Positions 17,492 to 28,095 of a stretch of 64,000 nucleotides of DNA are shown piece after piece. Location of the stretch: positions 1-64,000 of the forward strand of contig NZ_JANZXB010000009.1 in NCBI RefSeq assembly GCF_025371035.1, given 5' to 3'. This stretch comes from Sphingomonas sp. LC-1 (GTDB taxonomy: Bacteria > Pseudomonadota > Alphaproteobacteria > Sphingomonadales > Sphingomonadaceae). The notes beneath the pieces were generated by a model. That model was not told the DNA's origin. It saw only the letters and a program-made list of their open reading frames with translations, and ran no database searches. Position numbers and translations under genes: made by a program. Each line of letters starts with the position of its first letter. The first letter of the stretch is position 1.

Positions 17492-17956
17492 ATGTTTACC
17501 GAAGAGCTGGTCCACACGGCGTTACAGACATGGTGCGACAATGTGGTGGCGGTCGGCCGGGTTCATGCCGAAGGCGGCGACGTCGTGGCCTTCGCCTCCC
17601 GGATCCTGAGCGACAATTATGATTACGACCATGGCAAGGTGCTGTTCAAACCGACGCTGACTTTCGGCGCGAAGACCTATCGACCGACCAAGGAGGGCGC
17701 GCTCGCCTATTTCATCGGCGGCAATGCCGACTTTCCGGACGACAAGGGGTTCAAGCTGAAGCCCTGGGTGAAGGCCTGGTACAGCAAGCTCGACTATATC
17801 TTGCACGGCGATCTGGCGATCGTGCAGTGCAACGTCCACTTCATCGGCGAGGATGACAGCCACATCTTCGTGAACAAGAGCTTCGTGTTCAAGCAATGCG
17901 AGGATGGGAAGGTGCGGATCATCCTTCACCAGTCGTCGCTGCCCTATCAGCCGTAG
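17492..17956 (+). CDS. Conserved protein of probable NTF2/SnoaL-like fold
   Basis: A 154-residue soluble protein. The order helix, helix, then strands, with LFKPTLTFGAKTYRPTKEGA, GLALKPW-like FKLKPWVKAWY and the ending ILHQSSLPYQP, belongs to a widespread family related to the SnoaL/CaMKII-association fold. I recall relatives being labelled phosphoribosyl-AMP cyclohydrolase, but no HisI motif is present, so I do not use that name. The function is unknown. It has a clear ribosome binding site (AGGTAGGGG) and an AT-rich 200-base upstream region, and lies 10 bases before the DUF1826 gene, so the two probably form an operon. Confidence 0.65.
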   Translation: MFTEELVHTALQTWCDNVVAVGRVHAEGGDVVAFASRILSDNYDYDHGKVLFKPTLTFGAKTYRPTKEGALAYFIGGNADFPDDKGFKLKPWVKAWYSKLDYILHGDLAIVQCNVHFIGEDDSHIFVNKSFVFKQCEDGKVRIILHQSSLPYQP

Positions 17957-17966
17957 CGCGGGGGCG

Positions 17967-18584
17967 ATGACCGCGATCGGCATGGCGCGGCGGGTCGCCA
18001 TCGGTGGCGATAGCGCGCTGCTCGATCATATCGCGCGGCCCGATACGGCTTTGGCCATCTGGTGGCGTCGGTTGCCCCCGCCGCTTCGGGCGGCGCTGGA
18101 CGCGCTCGACCTGAACGGTGTCGACAGCCTGTCGGTCGAGACCGATCTCGGTGGGTCGGTCGAGGCCTCCTTGCACGCGGCGGGATATGCGCGGGCGGTG
18201 TGCGAGATGCTGGGGGCGGACATCGACCGTCTCGTCCGGCGTCTCGCCGCGCTGAGCGGCGAGGATCGCCTGCGCGTCCGGCTCGCGGTCGGCCACGGAG
18301 GGGACGGCTATCAGTTCCACGCCGACCGCCCCCCCCTCGCGCTGCGATGCACCTATATCGGCCCAGGCATCCAATGGTGCTGCGTCGATGGGCTGGACGC
18401 GATCTGCGAGGTTCCGACCGGGGCGGTGGGCGTGTTCAAGGGGCGGATGCTGCTGGACCCGCCCATGATCCTTCACCGTGCGCCGCCTGGCGGTGATCGT
18501 CGCCTCGTGCTGGCGATCGAGCCGGCGCATGGTGGAGAGTGGGAGCGATCACTGCCGATCCTTCCCAGCGCCGATCCCTGTTGA
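17967..18584 (+). CDS. DUF1826 protein
   Basis: A 205-residue protein of the DUF1826 family. The family core is seen in YQFHADRPPLALRCTYIGPG (about residues 119-138) and GAVGVFKGRMLLDPP, followed by ILHRAPPGGDRRLVLAIE. DUF1826 genes often sit near zinc-responsive GTPases (CobW/ZigA) in other proteobacteria. No zinc-related gene lies beside it here, so a link to zinc is only a pointer. The start at 17967 gives the usual length and lies 10 bases after the preceding stop. Confidence 0.78.
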   Translation: MTAIGMARRVAIGGDSALLDHIARPDTALAIWWRRLPPPLRAALDALDLNGVDSLSVETDLGGSVEASLHAAGYARAVCEMLGADIDRLVRRLAALSGEDRLRVRLAVGHGGDGYQFHADRPPLALRCTYIGPGIQWCCVDGLDAICEVPTGAVGVFKGRMLLDPPMILHRAPPGGDRRLVLAIEPAHGGEWERSLPILPSADPC

Positions 18585-18630
18585 GGGGAGAGTTGCACGG
18601 CGAACGATCCGGCGGCGGCCCTCGTTCGGC

Positions 18631-19077
18631 TCAGTTCATATTCCCTGGTGCGCCGTTGGTGGCCCCCGTCGCCACCGGGTTGGTCGGCGCGGCGGGGCGT
18701 TCGGTGCGCGAGGCTTCGCGTTCCTCAGATGTCACCGTGCCGTCGCGGTTCAGGTCCATCCGGTCGAACCGCGCCAGCATCCCCTCGAAAAATTCGCTTT
18801 CGGTGATCTCGCCGTCTTTGTTGCGGTCCAGTCCCCACAGACGCGAATTGGTGGTGGGCATTTCCTCGGCGGTGATGATGTCATTGCCGTCGCGGTCCAG
18901 TTCGCGGAAGCGGCGCGCCATCATGCCGCCGAAATCGACACGGCTGGTCACGGATGGCGGAACGAAGCCGGCCTTGGCGGCGGCGCGATCGGCTTCGGCA
19001 CGATTCTCTTCCTTCTTGCCGCACGCCGCCGTCGCCATCATCGCCACCAGCCCGAGGCCTATCGCCCAATCCCGCAT
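18631..19077 (-). CDS. EF-hand calcium-binding lipoprotein
   Basis: A 148-residue protein with a lipobox (MMATAAC, Cys at about residue 19), so it is probably anchored in the inner or outer membrane facing the periplasm. Three EF-hand loops follow: DRDGNDIITAEE (about residue 61), DRNKDGEITESE (about residue 83) and DLNRDGTVTSEE (about residue 108). All carry Asp and Glu at the calcium ligand positions. The tail is rich in Ala, Pro and Thr. Its role is unknown; calcium buffering or sensing is an inference. It lies close to the HNH gene on the same strand. Confidence 0.85.
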   Translation of the reverse strand: MRDWAIGLGLVAMMATAACGKKEENRAEADRAAAKAGFVPPSVTSRVDFGGMMARRFRELDRDGNDIITAEEMPTTNSRLWGLDRNKDGEITESEFFEGMLARFDRMDLNRDGTVTSEEREASRTERPAAPTNPVATGATNGAPGNMN

Positions 19078-19097
19078 TCCCGACTCCCAACGGTTCG

Positions 19098-19664
19098 TTA
19101 CGCTTCCAGCTCAACGTCCCAGTACAGCCAGTCGTGCCATGTTTCATGCAGATAATTGGGCGGGAAGCTGCGGCCATGCTCCTGCAAATGCCAGTTTGTC
19201 GGGCGGATCGGCTCGATATGCAGCGGCATTCCGGCCTGTCGCGGCGTGCGTCCGCCCTTCTTCAGATTGCAGGGCGCACAGGCGGTGACGACATTTTCCC
19301 AGGTCGTCCGGCCGCCTTGGGCGCGGGGAATGACATGGTCGAAGGTCAGGTCGCGGTGCGATCCGCAATATTGGCAGGAAAAACGGTCGCGCAGGAACAG
19401 GTTGAAGCGAGTAAAGGCCGGGAATTGCGACGGCTTCACGAATTGCTTCAGCGCGATGACCGAGGGCAGCTTGACCTTGGCGGTCGGGCTGCGCACCTCG
19501 CGCTCATAATGGGCGACGATATCCACCCGGTCGAGGAACACGGCCTTCACCGCGGTCTGCCAGGGCCAGACCGACAGCGGGTAATAGGACAGCGGCGTAT
19601 AATCCGCATTCAGTACGAGCGCCGGACAACTATCCGGGTGTCGGATCAGGTCGGGATGAAACAC
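19098..19664 (-). CDS. HNH endonuclease-family protein
   Basis: A 188-residue protein with an HNH fold: two CxxC pairs (FSCQYCGS and TACAPCNLKKG) and the central LTFDHVIPRAQGG with catalytic His and a conserved Asn in TWENVVTAC. This chromosomal group (N terminus ALVLNADYTPLSYYPLSVW) is common and single-copy in alphaproteobacteria and need not belong to a restriction system. The start is taken as GTG at 19664 because AGGAG lies 7 bases before it; an upstream ATG at 19763 would add 33 residues without a family match. Confidence 0.85.
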   Translation of the reverse strand: MFHPDLIRHPDSCPALVLNADYTPLSYYPLSVWPWQTAVKAVFLDRVDIVAHYEREVRSPTAKVKLPSVIALKQFVKPSQFPAFTRFNLFLRDRFSCQYCGSHRDLTFDHVIPRAQGGRTTWENVVTACAPCNLKKGGRTPRQAGMPLHIEPIRPTNWHLQEHGRSFPPNYLHETWHDWLYWDVELEA

Positions 19665-19774
19665 AGCTCCTCCCTTCGTGGTACTGCTGCGCCTTTCGCC
19701 CAGCAGCGTGACATGGCTATGACAGTCCGGGCTATGACAGCATGGGACGGGAATCGCGGTCAAGGGGGTGGGCG

Positions 19775-20626
19775 ATGAGCGGAGTGGGTCCCGTGACGCG
19801 TTTCGCGCCCAGCCCGACCGGGCGGCTGCATCTGGGCCATGCCCTGTCGGCGGTTCGCGCGCATGATCTGGCGCGGCGCGGCGGTGGCCGTTTCCTGCTC
19901 AGGATCGAGGATATCGACGGCACGCGCAGCCGCCCCGAACATGTCGAGACGATCTTTCGCGACCTGGAATGGCTGGGGCTGGAATGGGACGATCTGTCCT
20001 TCCAGTCCGAACGACTGGATCATTATGCGGCGGCACAGGGGCGGTTGGCGGACCTGCTCTATCCCTGTTTCTGCACGCGCGCCGAAATCGCCGCCAGCCT
20101 GTCCGCGCCGCATGGGGCCACGCCGCTCTATCCGGGGACGTGCCGCCATCTGTCGCATCAGGAGCGTGGCGCGCGGATGGGGGACCCGCATGGCTGGCGG
20201 ATCGACATGGCGCGTGCGGTCGAGCGGGTGGGAGCGCTTTACTGGCATGACGAACGCGCAGGGGCAATCGTCGCCGATCCGCTGAGCCATGGCGACGTCA
20301 TCCTGGCGCGCAAGGATGCGCCCGCCAGCTATCATCTGGCGGTGACCGTGGACGACGCGGCGCAGGGCGTGACCGACGTGGTGCGCGGCGTCGACCTGTT
20401 CGAGGCGACCCATGTCCACCGGCTGCTACAGGCGCTGCTCGGTCTGCCGACGCCGCGCTATCATCACCATCCGCTGATCGTCGGGGCGGATGGACAACGT
20501 CTGGCCAAGCGTCACGGCGCGCCCGCGCTGGCGGCGATGCGAGAGGGTGGCGAAGATGGGCGCGCACTGGCGGATGCGCTGCGCCGCAATATGCTTCCCG
20601 CTGGATTTCGGCTGGGGGAGGCGTAA
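19775..20626 (+). CDS. gluQ: Glutamyl-queuosine tRNA(Asp) synthetase
   Basis: A 283-residue paralogue of glutamyl-tRNA synthetase that joins glutamate to queuosine at position 34 of tRNA(Asp). It has the class I motif FAPSPTGRLHLGHA (residues 9-22), the zinc ligands Cys-x-Cys (PCFCTR) with Tyr-x3-Cys (YPGTC), and the KMSKS-like RLAKRHG. It lacks the anticodon-binding domain of GluRS, which sets it apart from gltX. The start at 19775 gives the usual N terminus. The following HIG1 and cobalamin genes are 9 and 4 bases apart, so all are likely one operon. Confidence 0.93.
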   Translation: MSGVGPVTRFAPSPTGRLHLGHALSAVRAHDLARRGGGRFLLRIEDIDGTRSRPEHVETIFRDLEWLGLEWDDLSFQSERLDHYAAAQGRLADLLYPCFCTRAEIAASLSAPHGATPLYPGTCRHLSHQERGARMGDPHGWRIDMARAVERVGALYWHDERAGAIVADPLSHGDVILARKDAPASYHLAVTVDDAAQGVTDVVRGVDLFEATHVHRLLQALLGLPTPRYHHHPLIVGADGQRLAKRHGAPALAAMREGGEDGRALADALRRNMLPAGFRLGEA

Positions 20627-20635
20627 GCTTCGGGG

Positions 20636-20863
20636 ATGAGCACTTTCCTCGTCATCCTGCTGATCGCGGCGATGATCGCCACCGTCGTCGCGCTGGTGCG
20701 CGGCATCATCTCGTTCCTGCAGGAGGCCACGGCCGAGGCGAAGGGCGAGGGGCCGGCCGCGTCGCAGCTCAAGTCCAACCGGATGATGCAGCAGCGCATC
20801 TTCTTCCAGGCGCTGGCGATTACCATCGTCGTGCTGCTGCTGTTCCTGGCAGGGCGGACCTGA
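20636..20863 (+). CDS. Small twin-transmembrane protein (HIG1 domain)
   Basis: A 75-residue protein with two membrane helices (about residues 4-26 and 55-72) and a loop containing KSNRMMQQRIFFQAL, the pattern (Q)(I/V)X3(R)XXRX3Q-like of HIG1 proteins. In alphaproteobacteria these are tied to respiratory complexes, but a specific role cannot be given. It lies 9 bases after gluQ. Confidence 0.82.
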   Translation: MSTFLVILLIAAMIATVVALVRGIISFLQEATAEAKGEGPAASQLKSNRMMQQRIFFQALAITIVVLLLFLAGRT

Positions 20864-20867
20864 TCCC

Positions 20868-21431
20868 TTGGTCAAGCTGACGAAAATCTACACCCGTACC
20901 GGCGACGAGGGCACCACCGGCCTGGTCGACGGCTCGCGCCGGTCCAAGGCGGATGCGCGCATGGTCGCGATCGGCGAGGTGGACGAGGCGAACAGCGCGA
21001 TCGGCGTCGCCTTGCTGGCGATCGACGGGCCGCTGGCCGCGTCGCTGACGCATATCCAGAACGATCTGTTCGATCTGGGCGCCGACCTGGCCACCCCCGG
21101 CGACGTCCAGGGCGCCCTGCGTATCCTGCCCGAACAGGTCGTGCGGCTGGAAAAGGAGATCGACGCGATGAATGCGCGCCTGTCGCCGCTCACCAGCTTC
21201 ATCCTGCCCGGCGGCACCAGCGCGGCCGCGCATCTGCATCTGGCCCGCGCCATCGCCCGGCGAGCGGAACGGGCCAGCGTGGCGCTGGGCGAGGAGGAGG
21301 CGATCAATCCGCCTGCGCTCGCCTATCTCAACCGATTGTCGGACTGGCTGTTTGTCGCGGCGCGGGTGATGAACCAAAGCGGCGCATCGGACGTTCTTTG
21401 GGTTCCAGGAGGGGTGCGCACGGAACGGTAA
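20868..21431 (+). CDS. pduO: Cob(I)alamin adenosyltransferase, PduO type
   Basis: A 187-residue protein that transfers the adenosyl group of ATP to cob(I)alamin to make coenzyme B12. The N terminus KIYTRTGDEGTTGL is the ATP-binding signature of the PduO group; the helix motifs ARMVAIGEVDEANS and RRAERASVALGE follow. The start appears to be a TTG at 20868, only 4 bases after the HIG1 stop; no ATG or GTG would keep the conserved KLTKIYTRTGDEG end. It sits in the gluQ-HIG1-pduO run ahead of the ergothioneine genes. Confidence 0.92.
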   Translation: MVKLTKIYTRTGDEGTTGLVDGSRRSKADARMVAIGEVDEANSAIGVALLAIDGPLAASLTHIQNDLFDLGADLATPGDVQGALRILPEQVVRLEKEIDAMNARLSPLTSFILPGGTSAAAHLHLARAIARRAERASVALGEEEAINPPALAYLNRLSDWLFVAARVMNQSGASDVLWVPGGVRTER

Positions 21432-21469
21432 AGGGCCGGCCGGGTCCCCCGCTATCCGGGGAGCGCCCT

Positions 21470-22741
21470 ATGCCGACTACAATACCGTCCCCCGTGACGG
21501 CCGTGACGCCTGCCGATCATCTGGCGTCCCGCTATCGGTCGGTGCGCGCACTGACGCTCGCCCTTGCCGAGCCTTTGTCCGACGCCGATGCGACCGTGCA
21601 GTCGATGCCCGACGCCTCGCCCGCCAAATGGCATATGGCGCATACGACCTGGTTCTTTGAAACCTTCGTGCTGCGCGACCATGTGCCGGGCTATGCGCTC
21701 CACGATCCGCGCTTCCCGTTCCTGTTCAACAGCTATTACGAGGCCGAGGGCAAGCGTCATGCGCGCCACCGCCGGGGGATGATCACCCGCCCGACGCTGG
21801 ACGAGGTGCGCGCCTATCGCGTTCATGTCGATGCGGCGCTGCTCGCCGCGCTGCCCGACCTGCCCGAGGCGGCGCGCGAGCTGGTGGCGCTGGGCTGTCA
21901 TCATGAGGAACAGCATCAGGAACTGTTCGTCACCGACATCCTCCACCTCTTTTCCGAAAACCCGCTGGAGCCCGCGCTCTATGCGCCCCTGCCCAAGACG
22001 CCGGTCGCCATGCCGGGCCCGATCGGCTGGATCGCGGGGCGGACCGGCATCGTGCAGATGGGGCATGACGGACAGGGTTTCGCCTTCGACTGCGAAGGGC
22101 CGCGTCACGATGCGCTGCTCCATCCCCATGCGCTGGCGGACCGCACCGTCACCAATGCCGAATGGATGCAGTTCATCGACGATGGCGGCTACCGCGATCC
22201 CTGGCTCTGGCTGTCGGACGGCTGGGCCTGGGTGAAGGCGGAAGACGTCGGCGCGCCGCTTTATTGGGAGATGCGCGACGGCGGCTGGACCCGGTTCGGG
22301 CTGGACGGGCGGCGCGCGGTCGATCCGGCCGCGCCAGTGACGCATGTCAGCTTCTACGAGGCGGATGCCTTTGCCACATGGGCCGGTGCGCGGCTGCCGA
22401 CCGAGATGGAATGGGAGGCGGCGGCCTCCAGCTTCGACGCTTCGAGCGGCAATCAGATGGACGCAGCGGGGGCGATCGAGCCCCGCCCCGCCACCGATGG
22501 CCCTGCCTTTTTCGGCGATGTCTGGGAATGGACCGGCAGCGCCTATCGCCCCTATCCCGGCTTCCGCGCCGTAGAGGGCGCGGTCGGCGAATATAATGGC
22601 AAGTTCATGAACGGGCAGTTCGTCCTGCGCGGCAGCAGTTGCGCGACCCCGCGAGGGCATGGCCGCGCCAGCTACCGCAACTTCTTCTACCCCCATCAAC
22701 GCTGGCAGTTCACCGGCGTCCGTCTGGCAAAGGACCTGTGA
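21470..22741 (+). CDS. egtB: Ergothioneine synthase EgtB (iron-dependent sulfoxide synthase)
   Basis: The 423-residue product joins a thiol substrate to trimethylhistidine in the ergothioneine pathway. Residues about 15-170 form a DinB-type helical bundle with the iron ligands in WHMAHTTWFFETF and GCHHEEQHQELF (His-x3-His). The rest is an FGE-sulfatase domain (HVSFYEADAFATWAGARLPT, GDVWEWTGSAY, SYRNFFYP). The start at 21470 has GGGGAG 6 bases before it. Two bases separate its stop from egtD, so they are one operon; no egtA, egtC or egtE is nearby. Confidence 0.94.
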   Translation: MPTTIPSPVTAVTPADHLASRYRSVRALTLALAEPLSDADATVQSMPDASPAKWHMAHTTWFFETFVLRDHVPGYALHDPRFPFLFNSYYEAEGKRHARHRRGMITRPTLDEVRAYRVHVDAALLAALPDLPEAARELVALGCHHEEQHQELFVTDILHLFSENPLEPALYAPLPKTPVAMPGPIGWIAGRTGIVQMGHDGQGFAFDCEGPRHDALLHPHALADRTVTNAEWMQFIDDGGYRDPWLWLSDGWAWVKAEDVGAPLYWEMRDGGWTRFGLDGRRAVDPAAPVTHVSFYEADAFATWAGARLPTEMEWEAAASSFDASSGNQMDAAGAIEPRPATDGPAFFGDVWEWTGSAYRPYPGFRAVEGAVGEYNGKFMNGQFVLRGSSCATPRGHGRASYRNFFYPHQRWQFTGVRLAKDL

Positions 22742-22743
22742 CC

Positions 22744-23721
22744 ATGTTGAAGCCTGAGATCGAGGACGGGCAGATGTCCCTGGCCGACCCCGCCTTCCGC
22801 GCGGACGTGCTTGCCGGACTGGAGCGTCGCCCGCGCGCCATTCCCGCCCGCTGGTTCTATGACCGGCGCGGTTCGGAATTGTTCGAGGCGATCACCGACC
22901 TGCCCGAATATTATCCCACCCGCACCGAAACCGCGATCCTGAAGTCCATGTGCCCCGAACTGGTCGCGCATGTCGGCAAGGGGCGCGCGGTGGTCGAGTT
23001 CGGATCGGGTTCCTCTACGAAGACACCCGTTCTGCTCCGCTGCGTCGAGCCTTCGGCCTATATACCGATCGACATTTCCGGCGACTTCCTGCGCGAATCC
23101 GCCCGCAATCTGCAACAGGCCTTTCCCGATCTTCCCATCCATCCGCTGGAGGGGGATTTCATGCGTCCGCTGACGCTGCCCGCGATGGTGGCGGACGCGC
23201 CGAAGCTGGGCTTCTTCCCCGGTTCGACCATCGGCAACATGACGCCCGCCATGGCGACCGACCTGCTGCGCGCGATGCGCGGATCGCTGGGCGAGGGGGC
23301 GATGCTGCTGATCGGGATGGACCGCGCCAAGCCCACCGATATTCTCGTTCCCGCCTATGACGATGCCCAGGGGGTGACGGCGGCCTTCAACCGCAATCTG
23401 CTCGACCGGATCAATCGCGAACTCGACGGCACCATCCCGGTCGAGGCCTTCCGTCATCGTGCGGTGTGGAACGACGACCGGTCGCGGATCGAAATGCATC
23501 TGTCGGCGGAGCGCGACGTGGACTTCACCGTCGAGGGTCGCCCCTTCGCCATGGCGGCGGGTGAGACCATCCATACCGAGAACAGCCATAAATACGGCCC
23601 GCGTGACGCCCGCATCCTGCTGCGCGCCGGCGGGTGGACACCCGTAGCGCAATGGAGCGACCCGGACGAACTGTTCGCGGTCTATCTGGCGGAGGCGCAA
23701 TCGGTCAGGCTGGCTCCGTAA
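22744..23721 (+). CDS. egtD: L-histidine N-alpha-methyltransferase EgtD
   Basis: The 325-residue product methylates histidine three times with S-adenosylmethionine to make hercynine, the first step of ergothioneine synthesis. Visible are the motifs PARWFYDRRGSELFEAITDL (about residues 29-48), PEYYPTRTE, the SAM loop VEFGSGSSTKT, YIPIDISGDFL, and the ending HTENSHKYG. The length matches the family. It is coupled to egtB. Ergothioneine is a known scavenger of reactive oxygen and singlet oxygen. Confidence 0.95.
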   Translation: MLKPEIEDGQMSLADPAFRADVLAGLERRPRAIPARWFYDRRGSELFEAITDLPEYYPTRTETAILKSMCPELVAHVGKGRAVVEFGSGSSTKTPVLLRCVEPSAYIPIDISGDFLRESARNLQQAFPDLPIHPLEGDFMRPLTLPAMVADAPKLGFFPGSTIGNMTPAMATDLLRAMRGSLGEGAMLLIGMDRAKPTDILVPAYDDAQGVTAAFNRNLLDRINRELDGTIPVEAFRHRAVWNDDRSRIEMHLSAERDVDFTVEGRPFAMAAGETIHTENSHKYGPRDARILLRAGGWTPVAQWSDPDELFAVYLAEAQSVRLAP

Positions 23722-23915
23722 GCGGCCTGCCTACAATTTTTATGGCAAAAGCATTTATTTAACAAAAGTTGCGTCTTTTTTTTCGGGGTCACGTTTCGCT
23801 TCATGGTTCGGCCGAAAACTTTGCATGCGAAGTCTTCGGCCATACCCCTTTATGAGATCTTCTGACGGTAACTCAAATACAGAAGCTCTCATCTTGGTTC
23901 CTTACTGGGAGGAGC

Positions 23916-24902
23916 ATGATGACGGAAAGCGCACAATTGCTCGACGCGTTCGACGCGCGGGTCGAGCGCCGCAATCGGCGGCGCGACTTCTTCAAGACGG
24001 CGATCGGCGCGGCGGCGGCGGGCGTGACCGCCTTTACCCTGACCAGCCGGGCCGGAGCGCAGGCAGCGATTACCGACACCGATATTCTGAACTTCGCGCT
24101 GAACCTCGAATATCTCGAAGCGCAATTCTATGCCTATGCCGCCAACGGCACGGGCCTGCCCGCCAACCAACTGACGGGTACGGGCACGCAGGGTGCGGTG
24201 ACCGGCGGCGCGCAGGTCAATTTCGCGACCGGCAACAGCGGCGACGCGATCATCGGCCAATATGCGCGCGAGATTGCCGCCGACGAAGCCGCCCATGTCG
24301 CCTTCCTGCGCACCGCGCTGAGCAGCGCCGCCGTGGCGCAACCGGCGATCAACATCTCCGGCGATGCCAATGGCCCGTTCACGGCGGCGGCTCGCGCGGC
24401 GGGCGTGGTCGGTGCCAACGAGACCTTCAACCCCTATGCCTCGCCCACCGCGTTCCTGCTGGGTGCGTATATCTTCGAGGATGTCGGCGTGACCGCCTAT
24501 AAGGGGGCGTCGCCCCTGATCAGCAACAAGACCTTCCTTCAGGCCGCTGCGGGCATCCTGGCGGTCGAGGCCTATCATGCCGCGATCGTCCGCACGACGC
24601 TTTACGGCCTCGGCTATGACATGACCAACCCGCAGTCCTCGCTGATCACCGCCGCAGGCCGCATCTCGGATGCCCGCGACAGTCTGGACGGCTCGACCGA
24701 TCTCGACCAGGGGATCGCGCAGACGACCGTCAATGGTCAGCTCGTGTCCAACATCGTGCCGCTCGACAATAACGGCATCGCGTTCAGCCGGACGCCGCAG
24801 CAGGTGCTCAACATCGTCTATCTGAACAATGCGGCGGCGACGCTCGGGGGCTTCTTCCCGGCGGGCGTGAACGGCACCCTGCGCGCCAGCGCGGCGAACT
24901 AA
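23916..24902 (+). CDS. Tat-exported ferritin-like protein (first of a tandem pair)
   Basis: A 328-residue protein with a twin-arginine signal (RNRRRDFFKTAIGAAAAG) and a cleavage site near ARA-like SRAGAQA (about residue 45). The mature part is a Ferritin_2 (PF13668) four-helix bundle, with metal-ligand-type Glu and His in LNLEYLEAQFYAY (about residue 66), REIAADEAAHVAFLR (about 123) and VEAYHAAIVR (about 220). These proteins resemble the plant desiccation protein PCC13-62. It is followed 33 bases later by a paralogue, and has a strong ribosome binding site (GGGAGGAG). Confidence 0.85.
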   Translation: MMTESAQLLDAFDARVERRNRRRDFFKTAIGAAAAGVTAFTLTSRAGAQAAITDTDILNFALNLEYLEAQFYAYAANGTGLPANQLTGTGTQGAVTGGAQVNFATGNSGDAIIGQYAREIAADEAAHVAFLRTALSSAAVAQPAINISGDANGPFTAAARAAGVVGANETFNPYASPTAFLLGAYIFEDVGVTAYKGASPLISNKTFLQAAAGILAVEAYHAAIVRTTLYGLGYDMTNPQSSLITAAGRISDARDSLDGSTDLDQGIAQTTVNGQLVSNIVPLDNNGIAFSRTPQQVLNIVYLNNAAATLGGFFPAGVNGTLRASAAN

Positions 24903-24935
24903 TCCCTTTTTCCTCGTTTCGAGAGGATTATCATC

Positions 24936-25955
24936 ATGAGCGAAGAACGCTTCATTCTCGACGTCATCGACGAAGCCTCGGCCAAGCGCCGGGCCGATCG
25001 CCGCCGGTTCATGCGCATGGCCGCCGGGGCGGGGGCCGTGGGCGGGCTGGCGATGCTGGGCGCCTGCAACAATGACGATGACGACGTGATCGTCGTCCCC
25101 ACCCCGACGCCGACCACCGCCCCGACCGGTTCGGTGACCGATGCCGACGTGCTGAACTTCGCGCTTCAGCTCGAATATCTGGAAGCGCAATTCTACAGCT
25201 ATGCCGCTTTCAACACGGGCCTTGCCGCGTCGTTCCAGACGGGTACGGGCACGCAAGGCGCGGTCGCGACCGGCACGAGCGGCCAGCCGCGCGGGGTCGC
25301 GTTCAAGGACCCGATCGTCGCGCAATATGCGCGCGAGATCGCCCTGGACGAGATCGCGCACGTCAACTTCCTGCGCACCGCGCTCGGCACTTCGGCGGTG
25401 GCGCAACCGGCGATCAACCTGTCGGGCGATGCCAATGGCGCCTTCACCGCGGCGGCGCGTGCCGCCGGTGTGATCGGCGCGAACGATACCTTCGACCCTT
25501 ATGCCTCGGACGAGAATTTCCTGCTCGCGGCCTATATCTTCGAGGATGTCGGTGTGACCGCCTATATGGGCGGCGTCACCCTGTTGAGCAACAAGACCTA
25601 TGTCGAGGCGGCGGCGGGCATCCATGCGGCAGAGGCCTATCATGCAGGGCTGGTCCGCTCGGTCCTGTATCGCAAGGGGCTGACCACCTCGTCGCTGATC
25701 ACCGCGGCGGGCCAGATTTCGGATGCACGCGACAGCCTTGATGGCTCGACCGATCTGGATCAGGGGATCGTCGCGACCGTCAATGGGCAGCAGGTGGCGA
25801 ATATCGTGCCCGCCGATGCCAATGCCATCGCCTTCACCCGCACGCCGCAGCAGGTGCTGAACATCGTGTATCTGAACAAGGCGGCGGTGACCGGCGGCGG
25901 CTTCTTCCCCAACGGCCTGAACGGCAACGTCCGGACCAGCGCCGCCAGCGGCTGA
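24936..25955 (+). CDS. Tat-exported ferritin-like lipoprotein (second of a tandem pair)
   Basis: A 339-residue paralogue of the upstream gene. The signal is twin-arginine (DRRRFMRMAAGAGAVG) followed by a lipobox (MLGAC, Cys about residue 45), a linker of Asp and Pro-Thr repeats, then the same Ferritin_2 bundle (LQLEYLEAQFYSY, REIALDEIAHVNFLR, AEAYHAGLVR). So the first paralogue seems to be free in the periplasm and this one lipid-anchored. The two share the C-terminal end RTPQQVLNIVYLN. Iron storage or handling of peroxide at the cell surface is inferred from the ligands only. Confidence 0.85.
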   Translation: MSEERFILDVIDEASAKRRADRRRFMRMAAGAGAVGGLAMLGACNNDDDDVIVVPTPTPTTAPTGSVTDADVLNFALQLEYLEAQFYSYAAFNTGLAASFQTGTGTQGAVATGTSGQPRGVAFKDPIVAQYAREIALDEIAHVNFLRTALGTSAVAQPAINLSGDANGAFTAAARAAGVIGANDTFDPYASDENFLLAAYIFEDVGVTAYMGGVTLLSNKTYVEAAAGIHAAEAYHAGLVRSVLYRKGLTTSSLITAAGQISDARDSLDGSTDLDQGIVATVNGQQVANIVPADANAIAFTRTPQQVLNIVYLNKAAVTGGGFFPNGLNGNVRTSAASG

Positions 25956-25982
25956 TCGCCTTTATCCTTCCCAAGGATCCCT

Positions 25983-26025
25983 GCCCCGGTCGGCCGTCTT
26001 CCCCTGCCCGATCGGGGCTTTTTTT
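25983..26025 (+). terminator. Rho-independent terminator after the ferritin-like pair
   Basis: GCCCCGGTCGG (25983-25993) pairs with CCGATCGGGGC (26008-26018), followed by seven T. It separates the ferritin-like pair from thiC. Confidence 0.85.
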
Positions 26026-26101
26026 GTCGTTCGCCCCGGCGATGGGGCGCTCCGCGCAAAACCGCTTCTTATCCGTCGCAAATCCGCTTATGCAGGGACT
26101 A

Positions 26102-28085
<1,984 letters not shown>

Positions 28086-28095
28086 GGCTGTTTGA

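Noticed and set aside
17492-17956. Phosphoribosyl-AMP cyclohydrolase, a label I recall for relatives
   Set aside because: The metal and substrate motifs of HisI are not present, and the pattern fits an NTF2-like fold.
19098-19664. A restriction system around the HNH gene
   Set aside because: No methyltransferase or helicase is near, and this HNH group is a common single-copy chromosomal gene.
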